Positions 17,552 through 27,256 are shown, counted from the stretch's first letter. The stretch: DNA of 64,000 nucleotides from Rhodococcus sp. SBT000017 (GCF_003688915.1 NZ_REFU01000001.1:3224001-3288000); one strand, 5' to 3'. Program-made: numbers and translations. The notes: a model not told the origin generated them from the sequence alone.

Positions 17552-18984
17552 CCGCTGAGGGCATCGCACTCTCGAGCCCGAGGGGCCGTTGGATCGTCGC
17601 AGCCACGGTGCTCGGTTCGGCTCTGGCGATGCTCGACGCCACCGTGGTCAATATTGCGCTGCCGGCCATCGGTCGCGATCTCGGTTCGGGCGTCACCGGT
17701 CTGCAGTGGACGCTGAGCGGTTACACCTTGACGCTGGCCTCGCTGATTCTGCTGGGCGGCTCCCTCGGTGACCGGCTGGGACGCAGGCGGGTGTTCGTCT
17801 GGGGCACCGTCTGGTTCGCAGCCGCATCGGTGCTGTGCGGGCTCGCCCCCAGTATCGAGGTGCTGATCGCGGCGCGGCTCCTTCAGGGGGTCGGTGCGGC
17901 ATTACTGACGCCGGGTTCTCTCGCGCTGATCTCGGCCTCCATCAAGGCAGAGGATCGAGGAGCCGCGATCGGTCTGTGGTCGGGGCTGGGCGGCGTCGCG
18001 TCGGCGGTCGGTCCGTTGCTCGGAGGCTGGTTGGTCGACGCCGTCGGGTGGCGTTCGGTGTTCCTGATCAACATTCCACTCGCCGTCGTGGTCGTCTGGG
18101 TGGCGGCGAAACACGTTCCGGAGAGCCGAGATCCGCACGCGTCCGGCCGACTCGACGTGCCGGGCGCGGTGACCGTAGCGGCGGCGCTGGGTCTACTCAC
18201 GTACGGTCTGATCGAGTCACACACCCTGGCCCTCGCGCTGGGTGTCGTCGCGGCCGGGGTGTTCGTGGTGATCGAGCGTCGCTCGCACGATCCACTGGTT
18301 CCGCCGTCGCTGTTCGTCTCACGAGTGTTCCTGGCAGCCAACCTCGTCACCTTCGCCGTGTACGCGGCCCTGGGCGGCGTGTTCTTCCTTCTGGTGTTGC
18401 AGTTGCAGTTCGCCGTGGGCTACTCACCCATCGCGGCCGGGGTCGCCACGCTGCCGATCACCGCTCTCATGCTCGTCCTGTCCGCCCGCGCGGGGCGAAT
18501 CGCCGGACGCATCGGACCTCGTGTTCCGATGACCGTCGGGCCGCTGCTCTCGGCACTGGGGCTGTTGCTGATGTTGCGCATCGGGCCCGGATCCACCTAT
18601 GCCACAGACGTTCTGCCCGCGGTTCTCGTCTTCGGGCTCGGATTGTCCACTCTGGTGGCCCCGCTGACCGGAGCGGTTCTGGGCGCGGTGTCCACCGATC
18701 GCGCCGGAATCGCCTCGGGTGTCAACAACGCCGTGGCCCGCACCAGTCAACTGCTCGCCGTGGCCGCGCTGCCTGCGCTCGCCGGTATCACAGGGTCCGA
18801 TTACGCTGCGCCGGAAGTGTTCTCGGACGGCTTCCACACCGCGATGCTGATGTGCGCCGGACTGCTGGTGATCGGTGCAGCCATCGCGGCAGCACTGATC
18901 CGCGGCACCGGCGAGGACGCGTCGAACTGCCCACCGCACTGCGACATCGGCTCACCACCACCTGCCTCGCGTCGGAGCGCGTGA
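17548..18984 (+). CDS. MFS drug exporter, DHA2 (EmrB/QacA) family
   Basis: 478 residues with about 14 hydrophobic segments. Typical DHA2 motifs are LDATVVNIALPAIGRDL in TM1, GDRLGRRRVF in the TM2-TM3 loop (motif A) and the proline/glycine-rich antiporter motif GGVASAVGPLLGGWLVD in TM5. Proton-driven efflux of hydrophobic compounds is expected; the substrate is unknown. The GTG start overlaps the lipoprotein stop by four bases. It ends one base before the convergent USP gene. Confidence 0.88.
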   Translation: MTAEGIALSSPRGRWIVAATVLGSALAMLDATVVNIALPAIGRDLGSGVTGLQWTLSGYTLTLASLILLGGSLGDRLGRRRVFVWGTVWFAAASVLCGLAPSIEVLIAARLLQGVGAALLTPGSLALISASIKAEDRGAAIGLWSGLGGVASAVGPLLGGWLVDAVGWRSVFLINIPLAVVVVWVAAKHVPESRDPHASGRLDVPGAVTVAAALGLLTYGLIESHTLALALGVVAAGVFVVIERRSHDPLVPPSLFVSRVFLAANLVTFAVYAALGGVFFLLVLQLQFAVGYSPIAAGVATLPITALMLVLSARAGRIAGRIGPRVPMTVGPLLSALGLLLMLRIGPGSTYATDVLPAVLVFGLGLSTLVAPLTGAVLGAVSTDRAGIASGVNNAVARTSQLLAVAALPALAGITGSDYAAPEVFSDGFHTAMLMCAGLLVIGAAIAAALIRGTGEDASNCPPHCDIGSPPPASRRSA

Positions 18985-18985
18985 C

Positions 18986-19864
18986 TCACCGCACGATCAG
19001 CACCGAGCAGTCGGCGTGGTGGACGAGATTCTGACTGACCGATCCCAGAATCGTTCCACGCAGAGCACCTCGACCTCGAGAACCCACCACGAGCATCGAC
19101 GCCGACGCCGACATCGCCCGCAAGCCTCGCGTCGGGCTCGACTGCGCGCTCACAGTGCTCAGCGCAACATCAAGGTACTTCTCGTGCATTTTCTCCACAT
19201 GCGTGTCGAGCCAATGCTTTTCGTGAGCGCGAATACCCACCCAGTCGACGCCCTCGAATCCCGTTCCCAGCCCCGGCTGTGCGGCGAATCCCCAATAGTT
19301 CGCGGCGACCACCGGTGCACCGACGGTGTGCGCGAACTCGAGCGCTGCACTCAACGCTCGATCCGACTGCTCACTTCCATCGACGCCCACCACGATGGGC
19401 CTGGCGGGATCGACGCTCTCGCCACCGCTACGGACGAGCAGCACGGGGCAAGGGGCGTGCGTGACAACTCGGAGAGTGTTGCTTCCCAGGGTCAGGTCTC
19501 GTAGTGCACTCGACTTCCTCGATCCCAGCACGATCAATTCGGCGTCGGCATTCGACAGGTACGACGCGATCGTGCCGTCGACGGTGACGATGTCGACGGA
19601 CACCTCGGGTGCAACGTCGTGCATCGCTCCGGCCGCACGGGTGAGATGCTTTCGCCCGATCATGCGGAGGTCCCGCTCGAGTGCCCCGCCGTCGACGAAC
19701 GCTGCCGATCCGTACCAATCACCCTCGGGGACGGCGTGAATCAACCGAACGGACGCATGTGTCTTCGCCGCGTAGGTGGCCGCCCACAGCGCTGCGGCAT
19801 CGGCCTCGGTGGAACCGTCGATGCCCACCAGGATGGGAAGCACGCGGTCGGTGAAATTGCTCAT
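18986..19864 (-). CDS. tandem universal stress protein
   Basis: 292 residues containing two UspA domains (about 10-145 and 155-292). Each begins with a VGIDGS or VGVDGS strand and ends in a G2xG9x(S/T)-type ATP-binding loop; VGSRGRGALRGTILGSVSQNL is clear in the second, while the first has GSRKSSALRDLTLGSNTLR, a degenerate version. It matches mycobacterial DosR-regulon USPs. Last gene of a four-gene minus-strand stress operon, 38 bases after the unknown protein; AGGA supports ATG 19864. Confidence 0.88.
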   Translation of the reverse strand: MSNFTDRVLPILVGIDGSTEADAAALWAATYAAKTHASVRLIHAVPEGDWYGSAAFVDGGALERDLRMIGRKHLTRAAGAMHDVAPEVSVDIVTVDGTIASYLSNADAELIVLGSRKSSALRDLTLGSNTLRVVTHAPCPVLLVRSGGESVDPARPIVVGVDGSEQSDRALSAALEFAHTVGAPVVAANYWGFAAQPGLGTGFEGVDWVGIRAHEKHWLDTHVEKMHEKYLDVALSTVSAQSSPTRGLRAMSASASMLVVGSRGRGALRGTILGSVSQNLVHHADCSVLIVR

Positions 19865-19902
19865 GATGTGTTCCTGTCTCGATGGTGATGCCGTCGGGTC
19901 GG

Positions 19903-20265
19903 TCAGGGGTGGAACAGGGCGGTGACTTCGTCGGTATCGATATCGGTGCGGCATCCGCTCGATTCGAGCTCGACGTAGAAGGTCTCGTAGCCGCGCGGAT
20001 CGGCCCCGCTCACACCGGTGCTGCGTCGCTCGAACACGCGTACCCCCGGCCACCGGTCGAGCACAGCTGTTCTCAGATCGTGTCCGTCCGGGGAGGTTCC
20101 GGCGAGGGGTCCGTATTCGGCGATCATCACCGCGGTTACGGTGCCGCCTGTCGACGCGGTGGTCACCGGAAAGACCGTCGATCCTGTCGATGCCGGACTG
20201 TCGACGGTGATGGAATCGGTCTCCATCCGCCGGGTGCCCGCCACTGCTCGTGCGTCGTTCGTCAT
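19903..20265 (-). CDS. conserved-looking protein of unknown function
   Basis: 120 residues, no recognised domain. The N-terminal third is Ser/Thr-rich (probably disordered); from about residue 40 there is an alternating hydrophobic pattern ending in YETFYVELESSGCRTD. No signal peptide or membrane segment. ATG 20265 overlaps the upstream USP stop by four bases and the next USP follows at 38 bases, so it is co-expressed with the stress operon and probably shares its low-oxygen or stationary-phase role. Function not assignable. Confidence 0.6.
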   Translation of the reverse strand: MTNDARAVAGTRRMETDSITVDSPASTGSTVFPVTTASTGGTVTAVMIAEYGPLAGTSPDGHDLRTAVLDRWPGVRVFERRSTGVSGADPRGYETFYVELESSGCRTDIDTDEVTALFHP

Positions 20266-21164
20266 CGTCGAGCCTCCGCCGTCGTCGTGTCCCTGCAGAT
20301 CATCACCGGGCAGCGCGCGTGCCGAGTGAGGTTGCTGCTGGTCGATCCGAACAGTGCTCTCGCAACCACTCCTCGTCCGTGACTGCCGACCACCACGAGG
20401 CCGGCACGCTTGGACAGGTCTATCAACAGATGCGCCGGATTACCCTGTTGCACAACATGTTCGACGGAGACGTCCGGATACTTCTCGCTCCATCCGGCAA
20501 GACATTCCGAGAGCAGCATTCGCTGCTCGCGCTCGATCTCGGCACTGTCGGGCGATCCCGGCAGGGAGAGCGCAGCCCCCTGGGACAACGGGCTCCAGGC
20601 AAGCGCGGCGATCATCGGCACATCCAACAACGACGCCAGATCGAAGGCCTGCTCGACGGCCACCTCACTCGTCGCACTGCCGTCGATACCGACGAGGATC
20701 GGTGCGTCGACGGTGCCGACTCCCTCCCGCCAGACGATCACCGGACACAGGGCCGCGTTCGAGGTCTCCTGCGCCGTACTCCCGAACAACGCCGACACGA
20801 TCGGGCCGGAACCGGAGTTGCCGACGACGAGTATGCGCGCGGTGCGGGAGTGCCCGACCATCATCGTGCATGCGGTCGCTTCCGCCACCGAGGTGGTCAC
20901 GGCAAGGTTCGGATGACTGGCCAGCACCGCGGTAGCAACGTCGGTGACGACGCGTTCGGCCGCGCGCCGCTGCTCGTCCCACACCTCCCTCGGCACCACC
21001 GATGCGGACTCGCCCATGTAGAACATCGGTTGCTGTACAGCCGCGGCGATCAGCAACGGGGAATCCACCCTCTCGGCCAGGGTGGCCGCCCAGCGGGCAG
21101 CGTCGATACTGGTGGGCGAGCCATCTACGCCGACAACGATTTTCTGGTGTCCTGCGAGAATCAT
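20262..21164 (-). CDS. tandem universal stress protein
   Basis: 300 residues with two UspA domains. VVGVDGSPTS opens the first and ILVGIDGSATS the second; GNSGSGPIVSALFGST and VGSHGRGVVARALFGST are the ATP-binding loops, the second canonical. ATG 21164 overlaps the nitroreductase stop (ATGA). Distinct in sequence from the USP at 18986-19864, so not a recent duplicate. Expected to bind ATP or cAMP and act in persistence under stress; exact role unknown. Confidence 0.88.
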   Translation of the reverse strand: MILAGHQKIVVGVDGSPTSIDAARWAATLAERVDSPLLIAAAVQQPMFYMGESASVVPREVWDEQRRAAERVVTDVATAVLASHPNLAVTTSVAEATACTMMVGHSRTARILVVGNSGSGPIVSALFGSTAQETSNAALCPVIVWREGVGTVDAPILVGIDGSATSEVAVEQAFDLASLLDVPMIAALAWSPLSQGAALSLPGSPDSAEIEREQRMLLSECLAGWSEKYPDVSVEHVVQQGNPAHLLIDLSKRAGLVVVGSHGRGVVARALFGSTSSNLTRHARCPVMICRDTTTAEARR

Positions 21165-22162
21165 GATCCTCTCCTGTTCGTTGCGCGGGCGGGTGCCGAG
21201 AGCACCGACGCCACCGCGTGTCGTGGGGTTCGGGGTGGCGGTGACCCGACCATCGGTTTACCGACTCGAATCAGCACCTGCGCCACGCCTTTGCGTGCAG
21301 CGAGAGACTCGACCAAGCGCCTGCTACCCGACTGTTCCGTCATGTGAGTCAACGGGCACGTCGCCAAGCCGTCCGCTGTCGCTGCCAAGAGGAAGGAGGA
21401 CATGGCTCGACCGCTCTGCAGCCAATCCAGGCGTTCGTCCGATTGCGTCTCGAGCAGCACCACGGTGGATTCGTCCTCGACCGGCTCCTGTGTCACGGTC
21501 GCGGCGACCCGGTGCGGCTCGGGGAACACTCGCCCCACCTGCACCCTCGATGCATCCGCGCGGTTCGTCAGAGCCTCGGGCGGAATTCCTCCCGATCGGA
21601 ACGCGTGCCCGGCCCACCATCTGATCTCCGCCTGATACGTCGCGTCGTACTTTCGTACGCTCGCGCTCAGTGTCGATGCCTTAGCCAACGTCTCTTTCGA
21701 CTCGGTCGACAGGACGGTCATCTCGGTGCCGTAGCGCTCCTGACCCAGATATCGCGTCAGAACGCGATTGCTCGGCACCGGCCCGAACGCTCTCCGATCC
21801 GAGTACCGCCGATTGATCGCGGTCAGCAGGTCGAATTCGTGCGACCGGGGATGCGCGTCGTGCACGAAACGAACACGCGCGAGATGATCCGGTGCACCCG
21901 GGGTCGGCAACAGGTCGATCTCTGCCGTCCACCTGTTGGCTGCCGCGGCCTTCTGCAGGTGGTCCAAGGCAGCCCCGCAGCTCATCACCATCTGTCGCTC
22001 GGTCGGGTCTATCGCCCCGAGCACGCGCGAGCTGTCGGTGTACAGATCGAGTACATGCTCGGAGTAGATCCACCTCCACGGCTGACTGTTGTGCACCGAC
22101 GGAGCGCGACACGCGAGCTCCACCAGCATCTCCACCACGGCCGTATCCGGCTGATCGTTCAT
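21161..22162 (-). CDS. Acg-family nitroreductase-like protein
   Basis: 333 residues resembling the mycobacterial Acg family (Rv2032, Rv3127, Rv3131). It opens with ACRAPSVHNSQPWRW, the FMN-site motif of nitroreductases, and has a second nitroreductase-like half with LVESLAARKGVAQVLIRVGKP near the C-terminus. Known Acg proteins bind FMN but bury it under a lid and may store flavin. First gene of the USP operon; GGAGAGACG precedes ATG 22162. Co-location with two USPs is the DosR-regulon pattern. Confidence 0.85.
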   Translation of the reverse strand: MNDQPDTAVVEMLVELACRAPSVHNSQPWRWIYSEHVLDLYTDSSRVLGAIDPTERQMVMSCGAALDHLQKAAAANRWTAEIDLLPTPGAPDHLARVRFVHDAHPRSHEFDLLTAINRRYSDRRAFGPVPSNRVLTRYLGQERYGTEMTVLSTESKETLAKASTLSASVRKYDATYQAEIRWWAGHAFRSGGIPPEALTNRADASRVQVGRVFPEPHRVAATVTQEPVEDESTVVLLETQSDERLDWLQSGRAMSSFLLAATADGLATCPLTHMTEQSGSRRLVESLAARKGVAQVLIRVGKPMVGSPPPRTPRHAVASVLSAPARATNRRGS

Positions 22163-22234
22163 CGTCTCTCCTCGGACTCCCACCGCGATGCGGTGACTCC
22201 ACCCACTCTCGCCCCGAGCTCGTAGTGCTCGACA

Positions 22235-22248
22235 GGGCCATTCGTCAC
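22235..22248 (-). promoter_or_regulatory. weak DosR-like box upstream of the stress operon
   Basis: GGGCCATTCGTCAC matches the core GGGAC-N4-GTCCC of the mycobacterial DosR site with two mismatches, one in each half. It is about 73 bases upstream of the nitroreductase start. The gene content supports such regulation more than the sequence alone does. Confidence 0.3.
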
Positions 22249-22396
22249 TCGATGGAGGGCACTTGAGACGGACGCTTTGGGTGCATGCCGATCGAGGCCC
22301 GCAACCACAGGTTTAGTGTTGACGGTGAATGCGACTCAGGAGCGGAACCTGAGAACGCGACCGAGGATCCACGTCCGCCGACCGCTCAGGAGAGTC

Positions 22397-24111
22397 ATGA
22401 CGACCCCGCAGAATCCCCACGAAGACATAGACGTCAAACCGCGCAGTCGCGACGTCACCGACGGACTGGAGAAAACGGCAGCGCGCGGCATGCTCCGCGC
22501 CGTCGGGATGGGCGACGAAGACTGGGGCAAATCCCAGATCGGCGTCGCGTCGTCGTGGAACGAGATCACCCCGTGCAACCTCTCCCTGGAGCGTCTGGCG
22601 AAGGCCGTCAAGAAGGGCGTCCACGCCGCCGGCGGCTACCCGCTGGAATTCGGCACCATTTCGGTGTCCGACGGTATCTCGATGGGTCACGAGGGCATGC
22701 ACTTCTCGTTGGTCTCCCGTGAGGTGATCGCCGACAGCGTCGAAACCGTCATCAGCGCAGAGCGTCTCGACGGTTCCGTCCTGCTCGCCGGTTGCGACAA
22801 GTCGCTGCCCGGAATGCTCATGGCCGCAGCGCGTCTGGACCTGGCGAGTGTTTTCCTCTACGCCGGCTCCACGTTGCCCGGGTTCGCGACCCTGTCCGAC
22901 GGCAGCGAGCACCAGGTGACGATCATCGACGCCTTCGAGGCCGTCGGCGCCTGTTCGCGCGGACTGATGTCACGCGCCGACGTCGACACCATCGAACGCG
23001 CCATCTGCCCAGGCGAAGGTGCCTGCGGCGGGATGTACACCGCCAACACGATGGCCAGCGCCGCCGAAGCGATGGGAATGTCGTTGCCCGGCAGCGCATC
23101 TCCCCCGCTCCCGATCGCCGACGCGACGGATTCGCCCACGCCAGCGGCGAGGCCGTCGTCGATCTTCTGCGACGCGGCATCCGCACCAGCGACATCCTCA
23201 CCAAAGAAGCGTTCGAGAACGCCATCGCCGTCGTCATGGCCTTCGGCGGCTCGACCAACGCGGTGCTGCACCTGCTCGCCATCGCACACGAGGCGCAGGT
23301 GGACCTGACCCTCGCCGACTTCACCCGCGTCGGCGCGAAAGTTCCGCACCTGGCGGACGTCAAGCCGTTCGGCAAGCACGTCATGACCGACGTCGACGCA
23401 ATCGGCGGAGTGCCCGTGGTGATGAAGGCTCTGCTCGACGCCGGCCTGATGCACGGCGACTGCATGACGGTCACCGGAAAGACCGTGGCGGAGAACCTCG
23501 CTCACATCGCACCCCCGGACCCCGACGGCAAGGTTCTGCGCGCACTCGACAAGCCGATCCACCCGACGGGCGGCATCACCATCCTCGAAGGCTCACTTGC
23601 CCCCGGCGGAGCCGTCGTCAAGTCCGCAGGCTTCGACTCCGACGTCTTCGTCGGCACCGCACGAGTTTTCGAGCGTGAACGCGCGGCCATGGATGCCCTC
23701 GAAGACGGCACCATCGCAGCAGGCGACGTCGTGGTCATCCGCTACGAAGGACCCAAGGGCGGACCGGGAATGCGCGAGATGCTCGCGATCACCGGAGCCA
23801 TCAAGGGTGCGGGACTCGGCAAGGACGTCCTGCTGCTCACCGACGGCCGATTCTCCGGCGGCACCACCGGCCTCTGCGTCGGACACGTGGCACCCGAGGC
23901 AGTCGACGGCGGACCCATCGCCTTCGTCCGCGACGGTGACCAGATCCGACTCGACGTCGGCAAGGGCACCCTCGACCTGCTCGTCGACGCAGCCGAGTTG
24001 GACTCCCGCGCACAGGGCTGGGCACCACTGCCGCCGCGCTACACCCGAGGAGTGCTGGCCAAGTACTCCAAGCTGGTGGGATCGGCATCGAACGGTGCGG
24101 TGCTGATCTAG
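22397..24111 (+). CDS. ilvD: dihydroxy-acid dehydratase, broken by one frameshift
   Basis: Fe-S dehydratase for the third shared step of isoleucine/valine biosynthesis. Frame one (from ATG 22397, AGGAGAG upstream) gives the N-terminal 235 or so residues, including the cluster motifs GCDKSLPGM and [16 protein letters not shown]. It goes out of frame after SLPGSASPP. The rest, from [16 protein letters not shown] to the end, is in the preceding frame. A run of five C at 23102-23106 where six would keep PPAPDRRRD in frame explains the break. Restored length is 571 residues, normal for actinobacteria. The gene is normally essential for growth without branched amino acids, so a sequence error is likelier than true loss. 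Confidence 0.88.
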
Positions 24112-24169
24112 CCGACCCCTTCCCGCCCGCCCCCTGCCGCCCGCCCCAGGTTCGGCCCGCCCCAGGTCC

Positions 24170-24220
24170 GGATCAATGTGGATTTCAGTCAGTCAGTGCA
24201 CAACAAAGGCGCATTGATCC
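24170..24220. terminator. hairpin between convergent ilvD and MFS genes
   Basis: GGATCAATG (24170-24178) and CATTGATCC (24212-24220) are perfect 9-bp arms, extendable to 11 with a G-U pair. They sit in a 174-base convergent gap that also holds CCGCCCGCCCC-type repeats just before and GGTGGGC repeats just after. Likely shared terminator; the 33-base loop is longer than usual. Confidence 0.45.
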
Positions 24221-24285
24221 CAGCGGGGTGGGCGAACGGGGTGGGCAGGTGGGACGGTCGGGGTGAGCAGGTGGGCCGGGCGAAA

Positions 24286-26421
24286 CTACAGCGGCATTGC
24301 CCACATGGAGCTCGAGCGCTCCTTGAACGCAGTGCAGTTCGCGTGTTGCTTGCTGGCCCGTTGGTAGAAGGTCTGTAGCGGCAAGGTGGGTTCGGTCGGC
24401 TCCGGTGCGGGCGCAACCGGAAGGTCGCTCAGTTCGAGCGCTGCGTCGAGGGCTTCCTCGGCCTCGACGCGTCGGGTGCACGCCAGGTTGGACAGGGCGA
24501 GCTGGTGGATCGTGACGCGGTCGCCGGACTTGCTGTCCACCGTGGCCTGTCGGGCGACGGAGGCGTCGAGCTCGTACACCTTCGAGGCCAGCTGATAGAT
24601 GCTGGGACGCTCGAGCTCGGCGTCCACCAGAGCCGGCTCGGCCACGGTACGCACAGCTGCCGGTGTGGCCTCCGCGGTTCGCAATGCATGCCGTGCGCCG
24701 GATTTCTGGGGCTTCGCCGACGGCCGCTCCAGTAGTTGCTCGAGCTCGGCGACCTCCCGATCTGCTGCCGGGTCCTTGGTCGGCGGTGCGACGAAGGGCA
24801 CGATCGGCTCGAACGCGATCTTCTCCGACGACGTCACCTCAGACGCATTCTTGGACGGGATGAGCAGCGCCACGACCACGGTGCCGACGCCGAACACCAC
24901 GGCGGCAACGACGCTCGTGTGCACCACCGCGTCACCGAACGCCGCGACGGCGTTGGCTTCGAGATTGTCGGCGAACCCACTGAGGAATGCGTTCTGGTCG
25001 CGGATGACGTCGGAGACGATCACCGCACCTGCCAGCGAATCCTGCGATGCGGCAAGCCCTTCTGCCGCCTGCCCGGTGTACTGGCCGTTCGGTTGCTTGC
25101 CGGGGAAGGTCTGCAGAAATCCTTCGATTCCCTGACGGTAGGACGCCGCGAGCACCGATCCGAGCACAGCGATGCCGAGCGATCCGCCGAGTTCGAGGGC
25201 GGTGTCGTTGAGGCCGCCGCCCACCCCGAGCTTGCTGTCCGGGAACTCGCCCATGATGGAGTCGGTGCAGGGCGAGACGGACAGGCCGATTGCGAGACCG
25301 AGCAGCGTCAGCACGGGCAGAAAGTCGGAGTACGTTGCCGTCGCATCGATCCCGATGAGCGAGACGACCGACAGCGTTCCCACGACCATGCCTGCGGTGA
25401 CGGTGATGCGCGGTCCCAGTTTCGGCGTGAGCCACATCGTGATTCCGGATCCGACGAAGACTGCGCCGGCCAACGGCAGTAGGTGAATGCCGGTGGACAC
25501 CGGACCGTAGCCGAGAGCGAACTGGAGGTATTGGGCCACGAAGTAGATGGCGCCGAAGGTGACGAGGAAGAAGATCAGCACCGCGAGAGTGGCACCGCTG
25601 AGGATGCGGGAGGAGAACATTCGGACGTCGAGCAACGGATTGGGATGGCGCAGTTCCCATCCCACGAAGCCCAGGACCGACAGCAGCCCGACGAGCGCGA
25701 AGTACAGCGGCCCGACCGTCCAGCCGAAGTGCATCCCCTCGATGATGGCGTACACGATGGTCGACACGGCCAGCACCGACAGCAGACCACCGATCCAGTC
25801 GATCGCACCCGGGGCGACGGCCCGTGACGGTGGGACCAGCACGACGGCTCCGACGATGGCGGCCAACGCAATCGGAACATTGATCAGAAACGTCGAATGC
25901 CAGGTGAAGCTCTCGAGGAGCCAACCCGCCAACAGCGGACCGGCCGCGATCGCGAGTCCCGAGGTGGCCGCCCACACGGTGACAGCGGTGGCGCGCTCAC
26001 GCTTGGGGAAGGTCGCCACCAACAGCGACAGCGTGGCGGGCATGACGATGGCAGCGGCCACACCCATGACGATGCGGGCCAGGATCACCCCGAGGGTGGC
26101 ATCGGTGAGCGCCCCGGCCACAGAACCGGCGACGAAGATGATCAGGCCGAGAATCAGAGCGCCGCGGCGGCTGTAGCGATCTCCGATCACACCGCACAGC
26201 AACATCAACGACGCGTAGGGGACAGTGTAGCCGTCGATCACCCACTGCAGGTCGCTGCTCGTCAGACTCAGGTCGAGTGTCATCGACGGTGCGGCGACCA
26301 ACAGCGACGTGTTGGCCATAACCACGATCAGCAGGCTCAGGCACAACACCACCAGCGCCGACCAGCGTCGCGGGTACGGTTTGTGCATATCTTGGACAGG
26401 CGTCATCGCAAGCAGTGTCAT
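24286..26421 (-). CDS. MFS drug exporter, DHA2 family, with long hydrophilic C-terminal tail
   Basis: 711 residues. Residues about 20-530 form a 14-TM DHA2 transporter (DLQWVIDGYTVPYASLMLL, GDRYSRRGALILG, SGLAIAAGPLLAGWLLE). The remaining 180 or so residues are hydrophilic and Ala/Glu-rich with short helical stretches (VAELEQLLERPS, YQLASKVYELDASVA), not seen in typical DHA2 exporters. The start at 26421 follows GGGGGGGAA. The divergent TetR gene, with a palindrome between, is the probable repressor. The tail reads as genuine coding sequence but its function is unknown. Confidence 0.85.
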   Translation of the reverse strand: MTLLAMTPVQDMHKPYPRRWSALVVLCLSLLIVVMANTSLLVAAPSMTLDLSLTSSDLQWVIDGYTVPYASLMLLCGVIGDRYSRRGALILGLIIFVAGSVAGALTDATLGVILARIVMGVAAAIVMPATLSLLVATFPKRERATAVTVWAATSGLAIAAGPLLAGWLLESFTWHSTFLINVPIALAAIVGAVVLVPPSRAVAPGAIDWIGGLLSVLAVSTIVYAIIEGMHFGWTVGPLYFALVGLLSVLGFVGWELRHPNPLLDVRMFSSRILSGATLAVLIFFLVTFGAIYFVAQYLQFALGYGPVSTGIHLLPLAGAVFVGSGITMWLTPKLGPRITVTAGMVVGTLSVVSLIGIDATATYSDFLPVLTLLGLAIGLSVSPCTDSIMGEFPDSKLGVGGGLNDTALELGGSLGIAVLGSVLAASYRQGIEGFLQTFPGKQPNGQYTGQAAEGLAASQDSLAGAVIVSDVIRDQNAFLSGFADNLEANAVAAFGDAVVHTSVVAAVVFGVGTVVVALLIPSKNASEVTSSEKIAFEPIVPFVAPPTKDPAADREVAELEQLLERPSAKPQKSGARHALRTAEATPAAVRTVAEPALVDAELERPSIYQLASKVYELDASVARQATVDSKSGDRVTIHQLALSNLACTRRVEAEEALDAALELSDLPVAPAPEPTEPTLPLQTFYQRASKQHANCTAFKERSSSMWAMPL

Positions 26422-26460
26422 CGTGTGTTCCCCCCCGTTGGCAAAGTGCGAGACACACCT

Positions 26461-26476
26461 TGCACAGTGCTGTGCA
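26461..26476. promoter_or_regulatory. palindromic operator between MFS and TetR genes
   Basis: TGCACAG-TG-CTGTGCA, perfect 7-bp arms with a two-base centre, 40 bases upstream of the exporter start and about 84 bases upstream of the TetR start. Position and symmetry suit the TetR protein encoded next to it. Confidence 0.6.
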
Positions 26477-26559
26477 GCTTAGGAAGCATCGTCTAGGATC
26501 GGCAATCTTTTGTGGCGGCAACCACACTCCCGGCCCGCGATCGTGCTAGATGTTGTCGT

Positions 26560-27231
26560 GTGCGCAAGACGACGGAGTCGAGTTCGTCTGCACGGGACGC
26601 AGCAGCGCCGCCCGTGCAACGACGTGACGCCCGGTCCAACCGAGCGCGAATTCTGCATGTTGCACAAGGGGTCCTGGCAGACAACCCCGATGCAACCATC
26701 AACGACGTCGCTGCCGCCGCGGGAGTGGTCCGGCGAACCGTATACGCCCACTTCGCCTCTCGCGAAGCTCTGATCGACGGTATCGCTCTGGAGGCAGCGG
26801 AACGAATTTCGGCTGCGCTCACCCGAATTCCGGCCGTGGACGAATCCGCGGTGACGGTGTTCGTTCGGCAGACGCTGGCTCTGGCACGCGTCGGTGATCA
26901 GTACCGGCTATTGCTCTCGGTCGCACGATCCGATCTGGGACACAACAGCATTCACGATCTACTGACTCCGATGCGCGACGCGGCCGCCGCGGTCATCCGG
27001 CGAGGACAGCGCGAGGGTGTGTTCTCCTCGTACCTCGCTGCAGAAGTACCGATCCTCAACATCGAGGCCATTGCGTTGTCGATCCTCGACGCCACCAACG
27101 CCGGCTTGATCGGGGATCCGGCGGGAGCTGCGACGACATCGAGCCTGGTGCTGCTGGGAATCGCGCCGGACGACGCGGAACGCATCGTTGCCGACGTTCG
27201 GTCGTTCGACTCGTCCTCTCGCGCCCGCTGA
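26560..27231 (+). CDS. TetR family transcriptional regulator
   Basis: 223 residues. The N-terminal helix-turn-helix is clear (ILHVAQGVLADNPDATINDVAAAAGVVRRTVYAHFASREALI split over residues about 30-72), followed by a helical ligand-binding domain. GTG 26560 is chosen; another in-frame GTG at 26512 would add 16 residues. Divergent to the DHA2 exporter with a palindrome between, so probably represses exporter and itself until an exporter substrate binds. The transcript ends in the strong hairpin at 27257-27298. Confidence 0.87.
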   Translation: MRKTTESSSSARDAAAPPVQRRDARSNRARILHVAQGVLADNPDATINDVAAAAGVVRRTVYAHFASREALIDGIALEAAERISAALTRIPAVDESAVTVFVRQTLALARVGDQYRLLLSVARSDLGHNSIHDLLTPMRDAAAAVIRRGQREGVFSSYLAAEVPILNIEAIALSILDATNAGLIGDPAGAATTSSLVLLGIAPDDAERIVADVRSFDSSSRAR

Positions 27232-27256
27232 CAGCAGCACGGACCTCGCGAACGAC

